NCBI GenBank assembly: GCA_965214115.1
Contig: CBDCAU010000006.1
Location: 115,577-179,576, forward strand
Length of the DNA: 64,000 nucleotides
Direction of reading: 5' to 3'
DNA from: Owenweeksia sp965214115
Lineage (GTDB): Bacteria; Bacteroidota; Bacteroidia; Flavobacteriales; Schleiferiaceae
Below the pieces are notes generated by a model that was not told where the DNA came from, did no database searches, and was given only the letters and a program-made list of their open reading frames with translations. The translations under genes and the position numbers were made by a program. Shown here piece after piece: positions 26,922 through 34,733 of the stretch. How positions within the stretch are numbered: position 1 is the stretch's first letter; each line of letters begins with the position of its first letter.

Positions 26922-26944
26922 AAAAAAGCCCCGCGAGGCTTTTC
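26922..26944 (-). terminator. Terminator-like hairpin between parA and parB
   Basis: On the leftward strand GAAAAGCC, a 5-nt loop TCGCG and GGGCTTTTTTC form a stem followed by a T tract, 32 nt after the parA stop and 18 nt before the parB start. It could lower transcription of parB and the genes after it relative to parA. Confidence 0.6.
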
Positions 26945-26975
26945 TATAATTTTGATTTACAAAGTTTTAAAGAAC

Positions 26976-27758
26976 TCAAGCCACTTCTTCCAGCGCCTCG
27001 TTTTTCTCCAAAAATTCGCGCGCCAAATTTAGGTAATTCTGCGCGCCCTTGCTGCTGGCGTCATACATTATGATGCTCTCGCCGTAGCTCGGCGCCTCGC
27101 TCAGTTTCACGTTGCGCGGGATTATCGTGTTGAAAACCATCTGTTTGAAATGCGTCCGCACTTCTTCCACCACTTGGTTGCTCAGGCGCAGGCGGCTGTC
27201 GTACATCGTCAGCAAAAGACCCTCGATGTCGAGGTCGGGATTGTGGTAATTCTGCACGCTTTTGATGGTGTTGAGCAATTTGCCGAGACCTTCCAGCGCA
27301 AAATATTCGCATTGAATCGGCACGATGACAGAATCGGCCGCCGTGAGCGCGTTCAGCGTAATCAATCCCAGCGAGGGCGCGCAGTCGATGATGATATAAT
27401 CGTATTCGTTTTTGATTTCCGCCAAGGCTTTTTTCAGCATCTGCTCGCGGTCGCGTTTATCGACCAGTTCGATTTCGGCAGCCACCAAATCAATCTGCGC
27501 GGGAATCAAATCGAGGTTGGGCGAATCCGTGGAAATGGTGCATTCCGAAGGGTGCAGTTCGTGTTCCAAAACTTGATAGGTTCCCTTGGCGATATTATTG
27601 GGATCCAGCCCCAGCGCGGAGGTGGAATTGGCCTGGGGGTCGGCGTCAATTAAGAGGACGCGCTTTTCCAGCACACCGAGGCTGGCGGCAAGATTGACGG
27701 CGGTGGTGGTTTTTCCTACGCCGCCTTTTTGGTTGGCGATGGCGATGATTTTGCTCAT
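26976..27758 (-). CDS. parA: Chromosome-partitioning ATPase ParA (Soj type)
   Basis: 260 residues from ATG 27758, chosen because it gives MSKIIAIANQKGGVGKTTTA with the deviant Walker A motif directly after the first strand; eight upstream in-frame codons are non-conserved. Also visible: LLIDADPQANSTSALGLD (switch I/Walker A'), YIIIDCAPSLGLITLNAL (Walker B region) and a C-terminal KNEALEEVA tail. First gene of the leftward operon parA-parB-DUF5683-dapB-lepB-wbqC. Confidence 0.95.
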   Translation of the reverse strand: MSKIIAIANQKGGVGKTTTAVNLAASLGVLEKRVLLIDADPQANSTSALGLDPNNIAKGTYQVLEHELHPSECTISTDSPNLDLIPAQIDLVAAEIELVDKRDREQMLKKALAEIKNEYDYIIIDCAPSLGLITLNALTAADSVIVPIQCEYFALEGLGKLLNTIKSVQNYHNPDLDIEGLLLTMYDSRLRLSNQVVEEVRTHFKQMVFNTIIPRNVKLSEAPSYGESIIMYDASSKGAQNYLNLAREFLEKNEALEEVA

Positions 27759-27830
27759 AATTTTTTGAGGTTCAATGTTCAAAGTTGAAGGTTTAAAGTT
27801 TGGTTCCGAGTTCCGTTTTTTGGGTTGGAT

Positions 27831-27862
27831 GACCTTGTAGGTTTTCTTGAACCTGCAAGGTC
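27831..27862. repeat. Palindrome of the GACCT...AGGTC family, copy 2
   Basis: GACCTTGTAGGTT, a TTCTTG-like centre and AACCTGCAAGGTC. Same pattern as 22008-22040 and 41819-41850, with one mismatched stem position. Confidence 0.7.
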
Positions 27863-27879
27863 TTTATTCGCTTGGGGCG

Positions 27880-27995
27880 TTGCCACAAGTTGTATAGTCA
27901 GACCCCTTCAGGGTCTTTGGTTTTGGGTGGCTTCTGGTGTCGCTCACTCGGGGCGTTGTCCCAAGTTTTGCAGTGTGACCCTTTCAGGGTCGTGC
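27880..27995. repeat. GACCC-TTTCA-GGGTC palindromes
   Basis: Two copies, at 27901-27915 (GACCCCTTCAGGGTC) and 27977-27991 (GACCCTTTCAGGGTC), each preceded by CTTGGGGCGTTG- or CTCGGGGCGTTG-like sequence. They form part of a ~590-bp region upstream of parA (27759-28376) that carries only repeats and no convincing gene. Confidence 0.65.
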
Positions 27996-28002
27996 GGCAT
28001 AT

Positions 28003-28120
28003 TTCACATAGAACATATATTGAGCGGCAGCACATAGGCGCACATAATTTATATTCAAGTCTTTCAAAAGATTATAAAACTATGTGATTCTATGTGAAAA
28101 TTTCTATGTGTCCTATATGA
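28003..28120. repeat. CTATGTG inverted-repeat element, copy A
   Basis: Begins TTTCACATAGAACATA, passes through GAGCGGCAGCACATAGG and ends with AACTATGTGATTCTATGTG, AAAATTTCTATGTGTCC. The two halves are roughly complementary, so the element could form a long imperfect hairpin. Further copies: 28157-28278, 33845-33955, 34544-34632. Confidence 0.75.
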
Positions 28121-28156
28121 TTTTCATTCAAAGTTCTGCGGCTTCGCCGCTTTTTA

Positions 28157-28278
28157 TTTCACATAGAACACATAGTGAGCGGCAGCACATAGGTTCATAT
28201 CGTTCATTTTTATGTTTTATAAAAAATCTAAAAACTATGTGATTCTATGTGAAAACTTCTATGTGCTCTATGTGAAAT
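28157..28278. repeat. CTATGTG inverted-repeat element, copy B
   Basis: TTTCACATAGAACACATAG, TGAGCGGCAGCACATAGG and an end AACTATGTGATTCTATGTG then CTATGTGCTCTATGTG. Nearly the same as copy A, 36 bp away in the same orientation, separated by a short GCGGCTTCGCCGC palindrome. Confidence 0.75.
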
Positions 28279-28376
28279 TATGTTTTCTCTGCGAAATCCG
28301 TTCAAAATTACAACGGCCACCCCCGCTTAAAAACCCTTTCGCACCTTTGCGCTCCCAATTTTTTTCAACAAAAAGG

Positions 28377-28895
28377 ATGACGACCGTAATCTGTGCCACG
28401 CACCGTCCGCAAAACCAGACTTTGGCAGTGGTGAAAAAATATTCGGAAATTTTAGAGCATTTGGGAGAAGAGGTGCAGGTTTTCCAAATGGACGACCTGC
28501 CGGAGGATTTTTTGGTGAGCAATACTTTCGGGAAACGCGATGCGGAGTTCGAGCAAATCATCCACGATTTTATCCGCGATGCCCAGCGGCTGGTGGTGGT
28601 TTCGCCGGAATACAACGGCAGCTATCCAGGTCTTTTCAAAGCGTTCATCGATGCGGTGAAACCGACCGTGTGGCGCGGGAAGAAAATCGCGCTGGTGGGC
28701 GTGGCCAGCGGGCGCGCCGGCAACCTGCGCGGGATGGATCACCTTACCGACGTTTTCCACCATTTGCGGAGCGAGGTGTTTTCAATGAAAATCCCCATCT
28801 CGAGGCTGGACGAACTGATGGACGGCGGCGATTTTTCGGATAAAATCACCATCGAAATATTGACGCAACAGGCGCGGGAGTTTTTGGAGTTTTAG
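28377..28895 (+). CDS. NADPH-dependent FMN reductase family protein
   Basis: 172 residues from ATG 28377, preceded by AAAAAGG; the frame is open to 28212, but that extension crosses repeat copy B and is not conserved. Flavodoxin-like fold with VVSPEYNGSYPGLFKAFIDA (the family flavin-binding segment, about residues 70-89) and ALVGVASGRAGNLRG. It probably reduces FMN, quinones or azo compounds with NADPH. A -7-like box CACCTTTG lies at 28342-28349, 28 nt upstream. Confidence 0.85.
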   Translation: MTTVICATHRPQNQTLAVVKKYSEILEHLGEEVQVFQMDDLPEDFLVSNTFGKRDAEFEQIIHDFIRDAQRLVVVSPEYNGSYPGLFKAFIDAVKPTVWRGKKIALVGVASGRAGNLRGMDHLTDVFHHLRSEVFSMKIPISRLDELMDGGDFSDKITIEILTQQAREFLEF

Positions 28896-28903
28896 CTTTC
28901 GGA

Positions 28904-28932
28904 AGCCCCCCAACCCCCCGAAGGGGGGCTAA
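28904..28932. repeat. AGCCCCCC...GGGGGGCT palindrome
   Basis: AGCCCCCCAACCCCCCG / AAGGGGGGCTAA directly after the FMN-reductase stop. Related ends are found at 37472-37595 (inside nnrD) and about 54887-54941. It might also act as a transcription stop, but no T tract follows. Confidence 0.65.
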
Positions 28933-28991
28933 GCACACTGCCTGCAAAACAGGGTTAAAATATTTGCAGAGATATAAACGCTCGTGCAGCT

Positions 28992-29026
28992 AAAGTCCCC
29001 CTTTTTAAAAGATTTAGGGGACTTTT
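28992..29026. terminator. Bidirectional terminator-like hairpin
   Basis: AAAGTCCCCCTTTTT, an AAAAGA-like centre and TTTAGGGGACTTTT between two convergent genes (FMN reductase and DUF3276), with T or A runs on both sides. It may serve both; the same wording is also common as a dispersed repeat. Confidence 0.55.
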
Positions 29027-29032
29027 CAAACC

Positions 29033-29410
29033 TCACTCCTCATACCGCGCGCTCGGCGAAAATGCCCCCACGTTCTCTTCCGAGTCGCCATTGTTATCTT
29101 TTTGATAATCAGAACGGTGCGTGTCGGAAATCACCTCTGTGCCCCGCTCCTCAATGATGTAGTTGGTAGCTTCTTCGAGGCATTCTTTAAAACCTTCAAA
29201 ATCTTCTTTATAGAGATAGATTTTGTGTTTTTTGTAAAAAACATTGCCGTTGTTTTCGGTGTGTTTTTTGGATTCGGTGATGGTCAGGTAATAGTCGTCG
29301 GCGCGGGTCTGGCGCACGTCGAAAAAGTAGGTGCGGCGGCCGGCGCGCAGTTTTACGGTGTGCACTTCCTCTTGGTTGTGGTAATCCCCATCATTGTTAT
29401 AGTCGCTCAT
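29033..29410 (-). CDS. PUR family DNA/RNA-binding protein (DUF3276)
   Basis: 125 residues. The central PUR repeat reads VKLRAGRRTYFFDVRQTRAD, DYYLTITESKK and YKKHKIYLYKEDFEGFKECL. The ends are acidic and low-complexity. Bacterial PUR proteins are single-repeat homologues of Pur-alpha that bind single-stranded nucleic acids; the cellular role in Bacteroidota is not established. Stand-alone leftward gene. Confidence 0.85.
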   Translation of the reverse strand: MSDYNNDGDYHNQEEVHTVKLRAGRRTYFFDVRQTRADDYYLTITESKKHTENNGNVFYKKHKIYLYKEDFEGFKECLEEATNYIIEERGTEVISDTHRSDYQKDNNGDSEENVGAFSPSARYEE

Positions 29411-29528
29411 TTTTTCCTATTCATCTTAAAGTTGAAGATGCGAAGCTATAAAAAATTTAAAAGAGCGGAGAAGCAAAGGTTTGAGAAACAGGTAGGGCAG
29501 ACAAATTGAAATTCTAAACTCTAAATCC

Positions 29529-29704
29529 GAAGAACCAAACCGGAAAATGAAATTCTAAATCCGAAATTCGAAGAACCAAACTGGAAAATGAAATTCTAAA
29601 TCCGAAATCCGAAGAACCAAACTGGAAAATGAAATTCTAAATCCGAAATTCGAAGAACCAAACCGGAAAATGAAATTCTAAATTCTAAATTCGAAGAACC
29701 AAAC
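29529..29704. repeat. Tandem array of a 41-bp unit
   Basis: Units start at 29529, 29570, 29611 and 29652, with a partial fifth at 29693. Each reads GAAGAACCAAACYGGAAAAT then GAAATTCTAAATCCGAAATYC, differing at one to four positions. No spacers, so not a CRISPR. The flanking sequence up to 29860 contains degenerate matches (AATTTCGAATTTG) in the opposite orientation, giving the whole 29.5-29.86 kb spacer an imperfect dyad. No gene is seen in this spacer. Confidence 0.85.
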
Positions 29705-29862
29705 AAATCCTAAATATTGAAAAATCAAAATTCTAAATGTTGCGCCACAAATTCGCACCGTCCAGTTTTGGATTTTCTTCCTTTAGAAATTTCGAATTTG
29801 AATTTTCGGATTTCTCTCTTTCGAATTTGTTTCGAATTTCGGATTTGATTTTTAGAATTTAA

Positions 29863-31635
29863 TCAAACCACCTTCTTCTCCTCCTCCAACAACTGCTGCT
29901 CGTACATCATTTTATAATACCCGCCTTCCTCCATCAAATCCGCGTGCTGGCCGGCTTCCACCACGCGGCCGTTTTCCAATACCAAAATTCGGTCGGCGTG
30001 TTTCACCGAACTCACGCGGTGACTGATAATCAGCGTGGTTTTTTTGTCGATGAGGCGTTTGAGGTTGCCGAGGATTTTTTCCTCCGTCTCGGTATCCACG
30101 GCGCTGAGGCAGTCGTCGAAAATCAAAATCTTTGGTTCTTTTACGATGGCGCGGGCGATGCTCACGCGCTGTTTTTGGCCGCCGCTCAAAGTAATGCCGC
30201 GCTCGCCCACGCGGGTTTCGTAGCCTTTGGGAAATTCGGTGATGTTGGAATGCACCTCCGCGTTTTTCGCGGCGTTTTCAATCGTTTCAAAAGGTACGTC
30301 GCCCACGCCGAAACCGATATTTTGACCAATCGTATTGGAAAACAAAAACGCCTCCTGCGGCACGTAGCCGATGCTGCGGCGCAGTTCGTAAAGGTTCACT
30401 TTTTCGATGGGTTTGCCGTCAATCAAAACCTGCCCTTCCGAGGCATCGTACAATCTGCCGATGAGCGCCGCCACCGTGGATTTTCCCGAACCCGTGCGGC
30501 CAATCAGCGCCAAACTTTGACCTTCTTCTATTTTAAATGAAAGATTTTCTAATGCCTTGATTCCCGTGTCGGGATAAGTGAATCCGACTTTTTGGAATTC
30601 AATTTTTCCCTGCAAATCCAGTTTTTCAGCGGTGGGATTTTGGATTTCGGGCGTCACGCTCAAAAACTCGTTGATGCGCGTTTGCGAAGCCGCCGCCCGC
30701 TGCACTAGCGAGGTCACCCAGCCGATGCTCGCCACCGGCCACGTCAGCATATTTACATAAATGATGAATTCCGCGATGTTCCCTGTCGTAATGTTCCCGC
30801 GAATCGCCTCCTGCCCGCCGATATAAACAGTGAGAATCGTCGATAAGCCAATCAACAAAATCATCAAAGGAAAAAACAGCGCATTGATACGGTAGAGTTC
30901 CTCGTTTTTTTCGCGGTAAAAATTGGCCTCTTTGGAAAATTCATCCAGCGAATGTTTTTCGCGGACGTACGCCTTTAATACCCGAATCCCCGAAAAGGCC
31001 TCCTGCACAAAAGTGGAAATGGAACTCAACTGCCGCTGCACTTGCTCGCTTTTCACGTTGATTTTCGCGCTTATATAATAGATGGAAATCGCCAAGACGG
31101 GCAGCGGCATCAGCACATAAAGCGTCAGCCGCACATTGATGCTCAACATTATCGCCACGATGATGATGACAGAAATCGCCACGTTAATCGTGTACATAAT
31201 CGCTGGCCCGAGGTACATCCGCACGCGGCTCACGTCCTCGCTGATGCGGTTCATCAGGTCGCCGGTGTTGTTTCTTTTATAAAATGCCAGCGACAATTTT
31301 TGGTATTGGTCAAAGATTTCGTTTTTCATATCAAATTCGATATGGCGGCTTGCCACGATGATGGTTTGCCGCATAAAAAACATAAACAATCCTTTTAATA
31401 AAGACGCGCCAATGATGATTAAACCGTAGATAATCAATTGGTTGCGCAGCGCGCCCATATCTGTGCCGCCGGCGTTGAACTGGTCGATGGCCTTCTGCAC
31501 GGTGTTGAAACTTTCGCGGACAAACTGCGCGGGCACCACCCCGAAAATCACCGAGATAACCACGAAAAAAGTACCCAGCAAAAGCCGGCCGCGGTATTTG
31601 TAAAAATATTTGTTGAGTACTTTGAGGGATTTCAT
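29863..31635 (-). CDS. ABC exporter, fused membrane and ATPase domains
   Basis: 590 residues. Six membrane segments (about residues 15-310) of the MsbA/MDR type, then an ATPase domain with Walker A GRTGSGKST, signature LSGGQKQR and Walker B ILIFDDCLSAVD. In the last, aspartate stands where most ABC proteins have the catalytic glutamate, a substitution known from degenerate sites of heterodimeric exporters. The H-loop SHRVSSVKHADRI is intact. Substrate unknown: lipid or drug export is possible. A TACTTTTG box on the leftward strand (31711-31718) is a likely -7 element. Divergent from leucine dehydrogenase. Confidence 0.9.
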   Translation of the reverse strand: MKSLKVLNKYFYKYRGRLLLGTFFVVISVIFGVVPAQFVRESFNTVQKAIDQFNAGGTDMGALRNQLIIYGLIIIGASLLKGLFMFFMRQTIIVASRHIEFDMKNEIFDQYQKLSLAFYKRNNTGDLMNRISEDVSRVRMYLGPAIMYTINVAISVIIIVAIMLSINVRLTLYVLMPLPVLAISIYYISAKINVKSEQVQRQLSSISTFVQEAFSGIRVLKAYVREKHSLDEFSKEANFYREKNEELYRINALFFPLMILLIGLSTILTVYIGGQEAIRGNITTGNIAEFIIYVNMLTWPVASIGWVTSLVQRAAASQTRINEFLSVTPEIQNPTAEKLDLQGKIEFQKVGFTYPDTGIKALENLSFKIEEGQSLALIGRTGSGKSTVAALIGRLYDASEGQVLIDGKPIEKVNLYELRRSIGYVPQEAFLFSNTIGQNIGFGVGDVPFETIENAAKNAEVHSNITEFPKGYETRVGERGITLSGGQKQRVSIARAIVKEPKILIFDDCLSAVDTETEEKILGNLKRLIDKKTTLIISHRVSSVKHADRILVLENGRVVEAGQHADLMEEGGYYKMMYEQQLLEEEKKVV

Positions 31636-31710
31636 TCCGATTGGAAATGGGGGGAAATTCGGTTACTTTCGCGCCACCAAAAAAAGGCGTTGGCGACGTT
31701 TTCGAGACCT

Positions 31711-31718
31711 CAAAAGTA
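31711..31718 (-). promoter_or_regulatory. -7 box (TACTTTTG) for the ABC exporter
   Basis: TACTTTTG on the minus strand, 76 nt upstream of the exporter start, matches TAnnTTTG. No TTG at the optimal -33 spacing. Confidence 0.45.
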
Positions 31719-31764
31719 AGGCAAACTTGGCGCGCGGCGGCTTATCATACTATCAACATTCCCG

Positions 31765-32868
31765 ATGGACGACGTAAAGATTTTTGAAAACATTGACGCG
31801 GGGCCGGTCTTTGGCACCGAGGCGTTCAAAAACCACGAGCAGGTGGTGTTTTGCAATGATAAAGAAACGGGGCTGAAAGCCATCATCGGCATCCACAGCA
31901 CCGTGATGGGCAATGCGCTGGGCGGCACGCGGATGTGGAACTACACCAATGAGGCCGAGGCCGTCCGCGACGTGCTGCGGCTTTCGCGCGGAATGACGTT
32001 CAAGGCGGCCATTTCCGGTCTGGATTTGGGCGGCGGAAAAGCCGTCATCATCGGCAACAGCCGCACCGACAAAACCGATGCGATGATGCGCAAGTTTGGC
32101 GAGTTTGTAAACTCATTGTCAGGCCGTTACATCACTGCCGAGGACGTGGGCATCAACACCCACGATATGGAAATGGTGAAGGAAAAAACCGACCACGTAA
32201 CGGGCATCCCCGAAAGTATGGGCGGCAGCGGCGACCCTTCGCCCGTAACGGCTTATGGCGTTTATATGGGGATGAAAGCCGCCGCCAAATACCGCTGGGA
32301 CGACGACAGTTTGGCGGGCAAAAAAATCCTCGTGCAGGGCATCGGCCACGTGGGCGAAACTTTGGTGAAACACCTTTCGGAAGAGGATGCGCACGTGATC
32401 ATCAACGACATCCACGAAGACCGAATGGAAGAAGTTTCCAAAAAATACGGCGCAGAAATCTTGCGCGGGCCAGACATTTTTGAGGCGGATATGGATATTT
32501 ATGCGCCGTGCGCGCTTGGTGCAACTTTGAACGACGACAGCATTTCGCGGATGAAATGCGGCATCGTGGCGGGCGCCGCCAACAACCAACTGGCATCGGA
32601 AATCCGCCACGCGCCGATGTTGATGAACCGAGGCATTTTGTACGCGCCCGATTTTCTCATCAATGCGGGCGGGCTGATAAACGTTTATTCCGAAATCGTG
32701 AAATACGACCGCGACGAATCGCTGCGCCGCACCGAAAATATTTACAATACCACTTTGGATATTTTTCACCGTTCGGAAAAGGAAAAATACAGCACGCACA
32801 AAGCTGCCCTGCGCATCGCCAAGGAAATCGTAGAAAAACGGCGCAAGGAAAACGCCGCAAAAGACTGA
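31765..32868 (+). CDS. Leucine (Glu/Leu/Phe/Val) dehydrogenase
   Basis: 367 residues. The N-terminal domain has HSTVMGNALGGTRMWNY and ISGLDLGGGKAVIIG, with the lysine of the GGGK motif catalytic; the C-terminal NAD domain has GKKILVQGIGHVGETLVKHL. Length and wording match leucine dehydrogenase (reversible oxidative deamination of branched-chain amino acids with NAD) better than glutamate dehydrogenase. First gene of the rightward cluster; nusB starts 8 nt after its stop. Confidence 0.9.
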   Translation: MDDVKIFENIDAGPVFGTEAFKNHEQVVFCNDKETGLKAIIGIHSTVMGNALGGTRMWNYTNEAEAVRDVLRLSRGMTFKAAISGLDLGGGKAVIIGNSRTDKTDAMMRKFGEFVNSLSGRYITAEDVGINTHDMEMVKEKTDHVTGIPESMGGSGDPSPVTAYGVYMGMKAAAKYRWDDDSLAGKKILVQGIGHVGETLVKHLSEEDAHVIINDIHEDRMEEVSKKYGAEILRGPDIFEADMDIYAPCALGATLNDDSISRMKCGIVAGAANNQLASEIRHAPMLMNRGILYAPDFLINAGGLINVYSEIVKYDRDESLRRTENIYNTTLDIFHRSEKEKYSTHKAALRIAKEIVEKRRKENAAKD

Positions 32869-32876
32869 TTGTCAAA

Positions 32877-33836
32877 ATGTTGAGCCGCCGCCACATCCGT
32901 ATCAAAACTTTGCAGGCGCTGTACCAGCACTTTTTGAATCCTGCCGAAGCGGGCGTCCAGAAAGGCACAAAAGATCTGCGCGCCAGCATCGAAAATATCT
33001 ACGAGCTTTTTCTATATGAAATGAAAGCCGTGGCGGAAATGCGCCGCATCGCGGAAGACCGTCTCGAAACGCGGAAAAACCGCAAATTGCCGAGCGCGGA
33101 GGATTTAAACCCCAGTCTGAATTTTGTCGAAAACCGCTTTTTGCAATGGCTGGAAAATGACGAGGAATTCCAAAAAGAAGTGGAGCAGAACCACATCAAA
33201 TTTGGCGACGACCGCGACATCTTGCGGCGGCTTTTCAAGAAATTTGAAAAAGAAGAGGAGTATCAAGATTATCTGGCCGCCCCAACGGTTACGCTGGATG
33301 ACGACAAATTCATCGTAAAACTATTGTACGGAAAATACATCACGACCGCCGAAAGTTTGCATCATTTTTATGAGGAAAAAGACAAACACTGGGCGGATGA
33401 TCTGGATGCCGCGCAGATGATGGTGGATCGCGCCATCAAAAAATTCAAGAAAGAGGAAAATTCTTTGCCGCCATTGTTGAAAGAAAACTCGGACACCGAA
33501 AACGGCCGCCACGCGGATTTGGATTTTGCGATCGTGCTTTTCCAAAAAGTAATTGCCAACAGCGAGAAATACGAGCAATGGATTCACAACAAATCGCGCA
33601 ACTGGGAAACCGACCGCTTGGCGCTGATGGACGTGATCTTGATGAAACTGGCCTTGGCGGAAATGACCAATTTTCCGCAAATCCCCATCAAAGTAACCCT
33701 GAACGAATACATCGAACTGAGCAAGCAATACAGCACCCCGAAGAGCGCGAATTTCATCAACGGGGTTTTGGACAAGCTGGTGGCGGAGTTGAAAAAGAGC
33801 GGGGAAATTCGCAAGATTGGGCGAGGGTTGATTTGA
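32877..33836 (+). CDS. nusB: Transcription antitermination factor NusB (long form)
   Basis: 319 residues from ATG 32877, chosen for the NusB-like start LSRRHIRIKTLQALYQHF and the short distance to the previous stop. Bacteroidota NusB is about twice the length of the E. coli protein: an N-terminal extension of about 180 residues precedes the all-helical core (DRLALMDVILMKLALAEMTN, VTLNEYIELSKQYSTPKSAN, FINGVLDKL). NusB works with NusE/S10 at boxA to prevent early stops in rRNA transcription. Confidence 0.92.
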   Translation: MLSRRHIRIKTLQALYQHFLNPAEAGVQKGTKDLRASIENIYELFLYEMKAVAEMRRIAEDRLETRKNRKLPSAEDLNPSLNFVENRFLQWLENDEEFQKEVEQNHIKFGDDRDILRRLFKKFEKEEEYQDYLAAPTVTLDDDKFIVKLLYGKYITTAESLHHFYEEKDKHWADDLDAAQMMVDRAIKKFKKEENSLPPLLKENSDTENGRHADLDFAIVLFQKVIANSEKYEQWIHNKSRNWETDRLALMDVILMKLALAEMTNFPQIPIKVTLNEYIELSKQYSTPKSANFINGVLDKLVAELKKSGEIRKIGRGLI

Positions 33837-33844
33837 GTTTTTTT

Positions 33845-33955
33845 ACCACATAGTTTTTTACCACATAGAACATAGAGAACACATAGGTCGCATAGAATAA
33901 AGCGCGAAAACTATGTGATTCTATGTGAAAACATCTATGTGTCCTATGTGAAAAT
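33845..33955. repeat. CTATGTG inverted-repeat element, copy C
   Basis: Starts ACCACATAGTTTTTTACCA, then CATAGAACATAGAGAACACA, and ends AACTATGTGATTCTATGTG / CTATGTGTCCTATGTG. Fills most of the spacer between nusB and the first DUF1573 gene. Confidence 0.75.
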
Positions 33956-34045
33956 TTATGGCTGCAAAATTATACGCTTTGCTTTAGCACCATTCTTGCT
34001 CCGGCCAGCTCATCTTATTTTTTCCATCAAATCAAGAACAGAGAA

Positions 34046-34525
34046 ATGAGCAAGATTGCAACGGCTTTAATAGCGTTAGTCGGCCTGAGTTTCGGGGCTT
34101 GCCAAAATACTAACACTATCGAAAATTCTGATGATGATTCCAGCAAAAGCAGGGAAAAAAACACGGACACGAAACGCGGCCCGATGATTCAATTTGAAAA
34201 AACGGTGCACGACTTTGGCGAAATTATCGAAGGTTCGCAGCCTGAGTACGATTTCAAGTTTACCAATACGGGCGACTCTACTTTAATTATTTTAAACGCA
34301 ATGAGCAGCGGCGGCGGTCTCGTGCCTTCTTGGCCACACGCGCCGATTGCCCCCGGCGAGGAAGGTGCTATACGCATAGAATTCCTTAGCCGAGGGCGCG
34401 GAGGGCCGCAAACAAAAACCGTAACTGTTAACTCCAATATTGCGCCCAGCACCACAGTTTTGGTGATGCGGGCGCTGGTAATTCCGAAAGACGAAAAGGG
34501 TGTCGCGGATGTGGAAAGCAGGTAG
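34046..34525 (+). CDS. DUF1573 lipoprotein, degenerate paralogue
   Basis: 159 residues. Lipoprotein signal with cysteine at about residue 19 (LSFGACQN), a charged linker, then the DUF1573 domain (VHDFGEIIEGSQPEYDFKFT, NTGDSTLIIL, APIAPGEEGAIRIEF). Where the family has the SCGCTVP loop this copy reads SSGGGLVPS, so both conserved cysteines are lost. It is clearly a tandem duplicate of the gene at 34734: the promoter regions also match (TTGCTTTAGCA...), but here the -7 box is decayed (CATTCTTG). Probably diverged or under weak selection. Confidence 0.82.
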   Translation: MSKIATALIALVGLSFGACQNTNTIENSDDDSSKSREKNTDTKRGPMIQFEKTVHDFGEIIEGSQPEYDFKFTNTGDSTLIILNAMSSGGGLVPSWPHAPIAPGEEGAIRIEFLSRGRGGPQTKTVTVNSNIAPSTTVLVMRALVIPKDEKGVADVESR

Positions 34526-34543
34526 TGGTTTGTTTCGATTTTA

Positions 34544-34632
34544 AAATCGCATAGAACTAAGAGCGGCACATAGTTAGCAATATTAAAACTATGTGCGCCT
34601 ATGTGAAAACTTCTATGTGTCCTATGCGAAAA
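34544..34632. repeat. CTATGTG inverted-repeat element, copy D
   Basis: AATCGCATAGAACTAAGAG, CGGCACATAG, and AACTATGTGCGCCTATGTG / CTATGTGTCCTATGCG. Occupies the spacer between the two DUF1573 paralogues, just upstream of the promoter of the second. Confidence 0.75.
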
Positions 34633-34642
34633 CCAAGCAAAA

Positions 34643-34673
34643 TTGGCAGCGGCTTGCTTTAGCATTATTTTTG
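34643..34673 (+). promoter_or_regulatory. Promoter TTG-N20-TATTTTTG for the second DUF1573 gene
   Basis: TTG at 34643-34645 and TATTTTTG at 34666-34673 with a 20-nt spacer fit the Bacteroidota -33/-7 consensus. The transcript would start about 50 nt before the ATG at 34734. Confidence 0.7.
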
Positions 34674-34733
34674 CGCCCTGCAAAAACAGTTTGAAAATTC
34701 TTCACAGAAAAATCCAATATTAATTTTTTGACA

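Noticed and set aside
27825..28087. Small rightward genes upstream of parA
   Set aside because: They translate palindromic and CTATGTG repeats, with no conserved residues.
26016..28376. parS site near parAB
   Set aside because: I searched by eye for TGTTTCACGTGAAACA-like palindromes across the window; CACGTG occurs several times but never in a good parS context.
29529..29704. Possible CRISPR array
   Set aside because: The 41-bp units are directly adjacent with no spacers and no cas genes are present.
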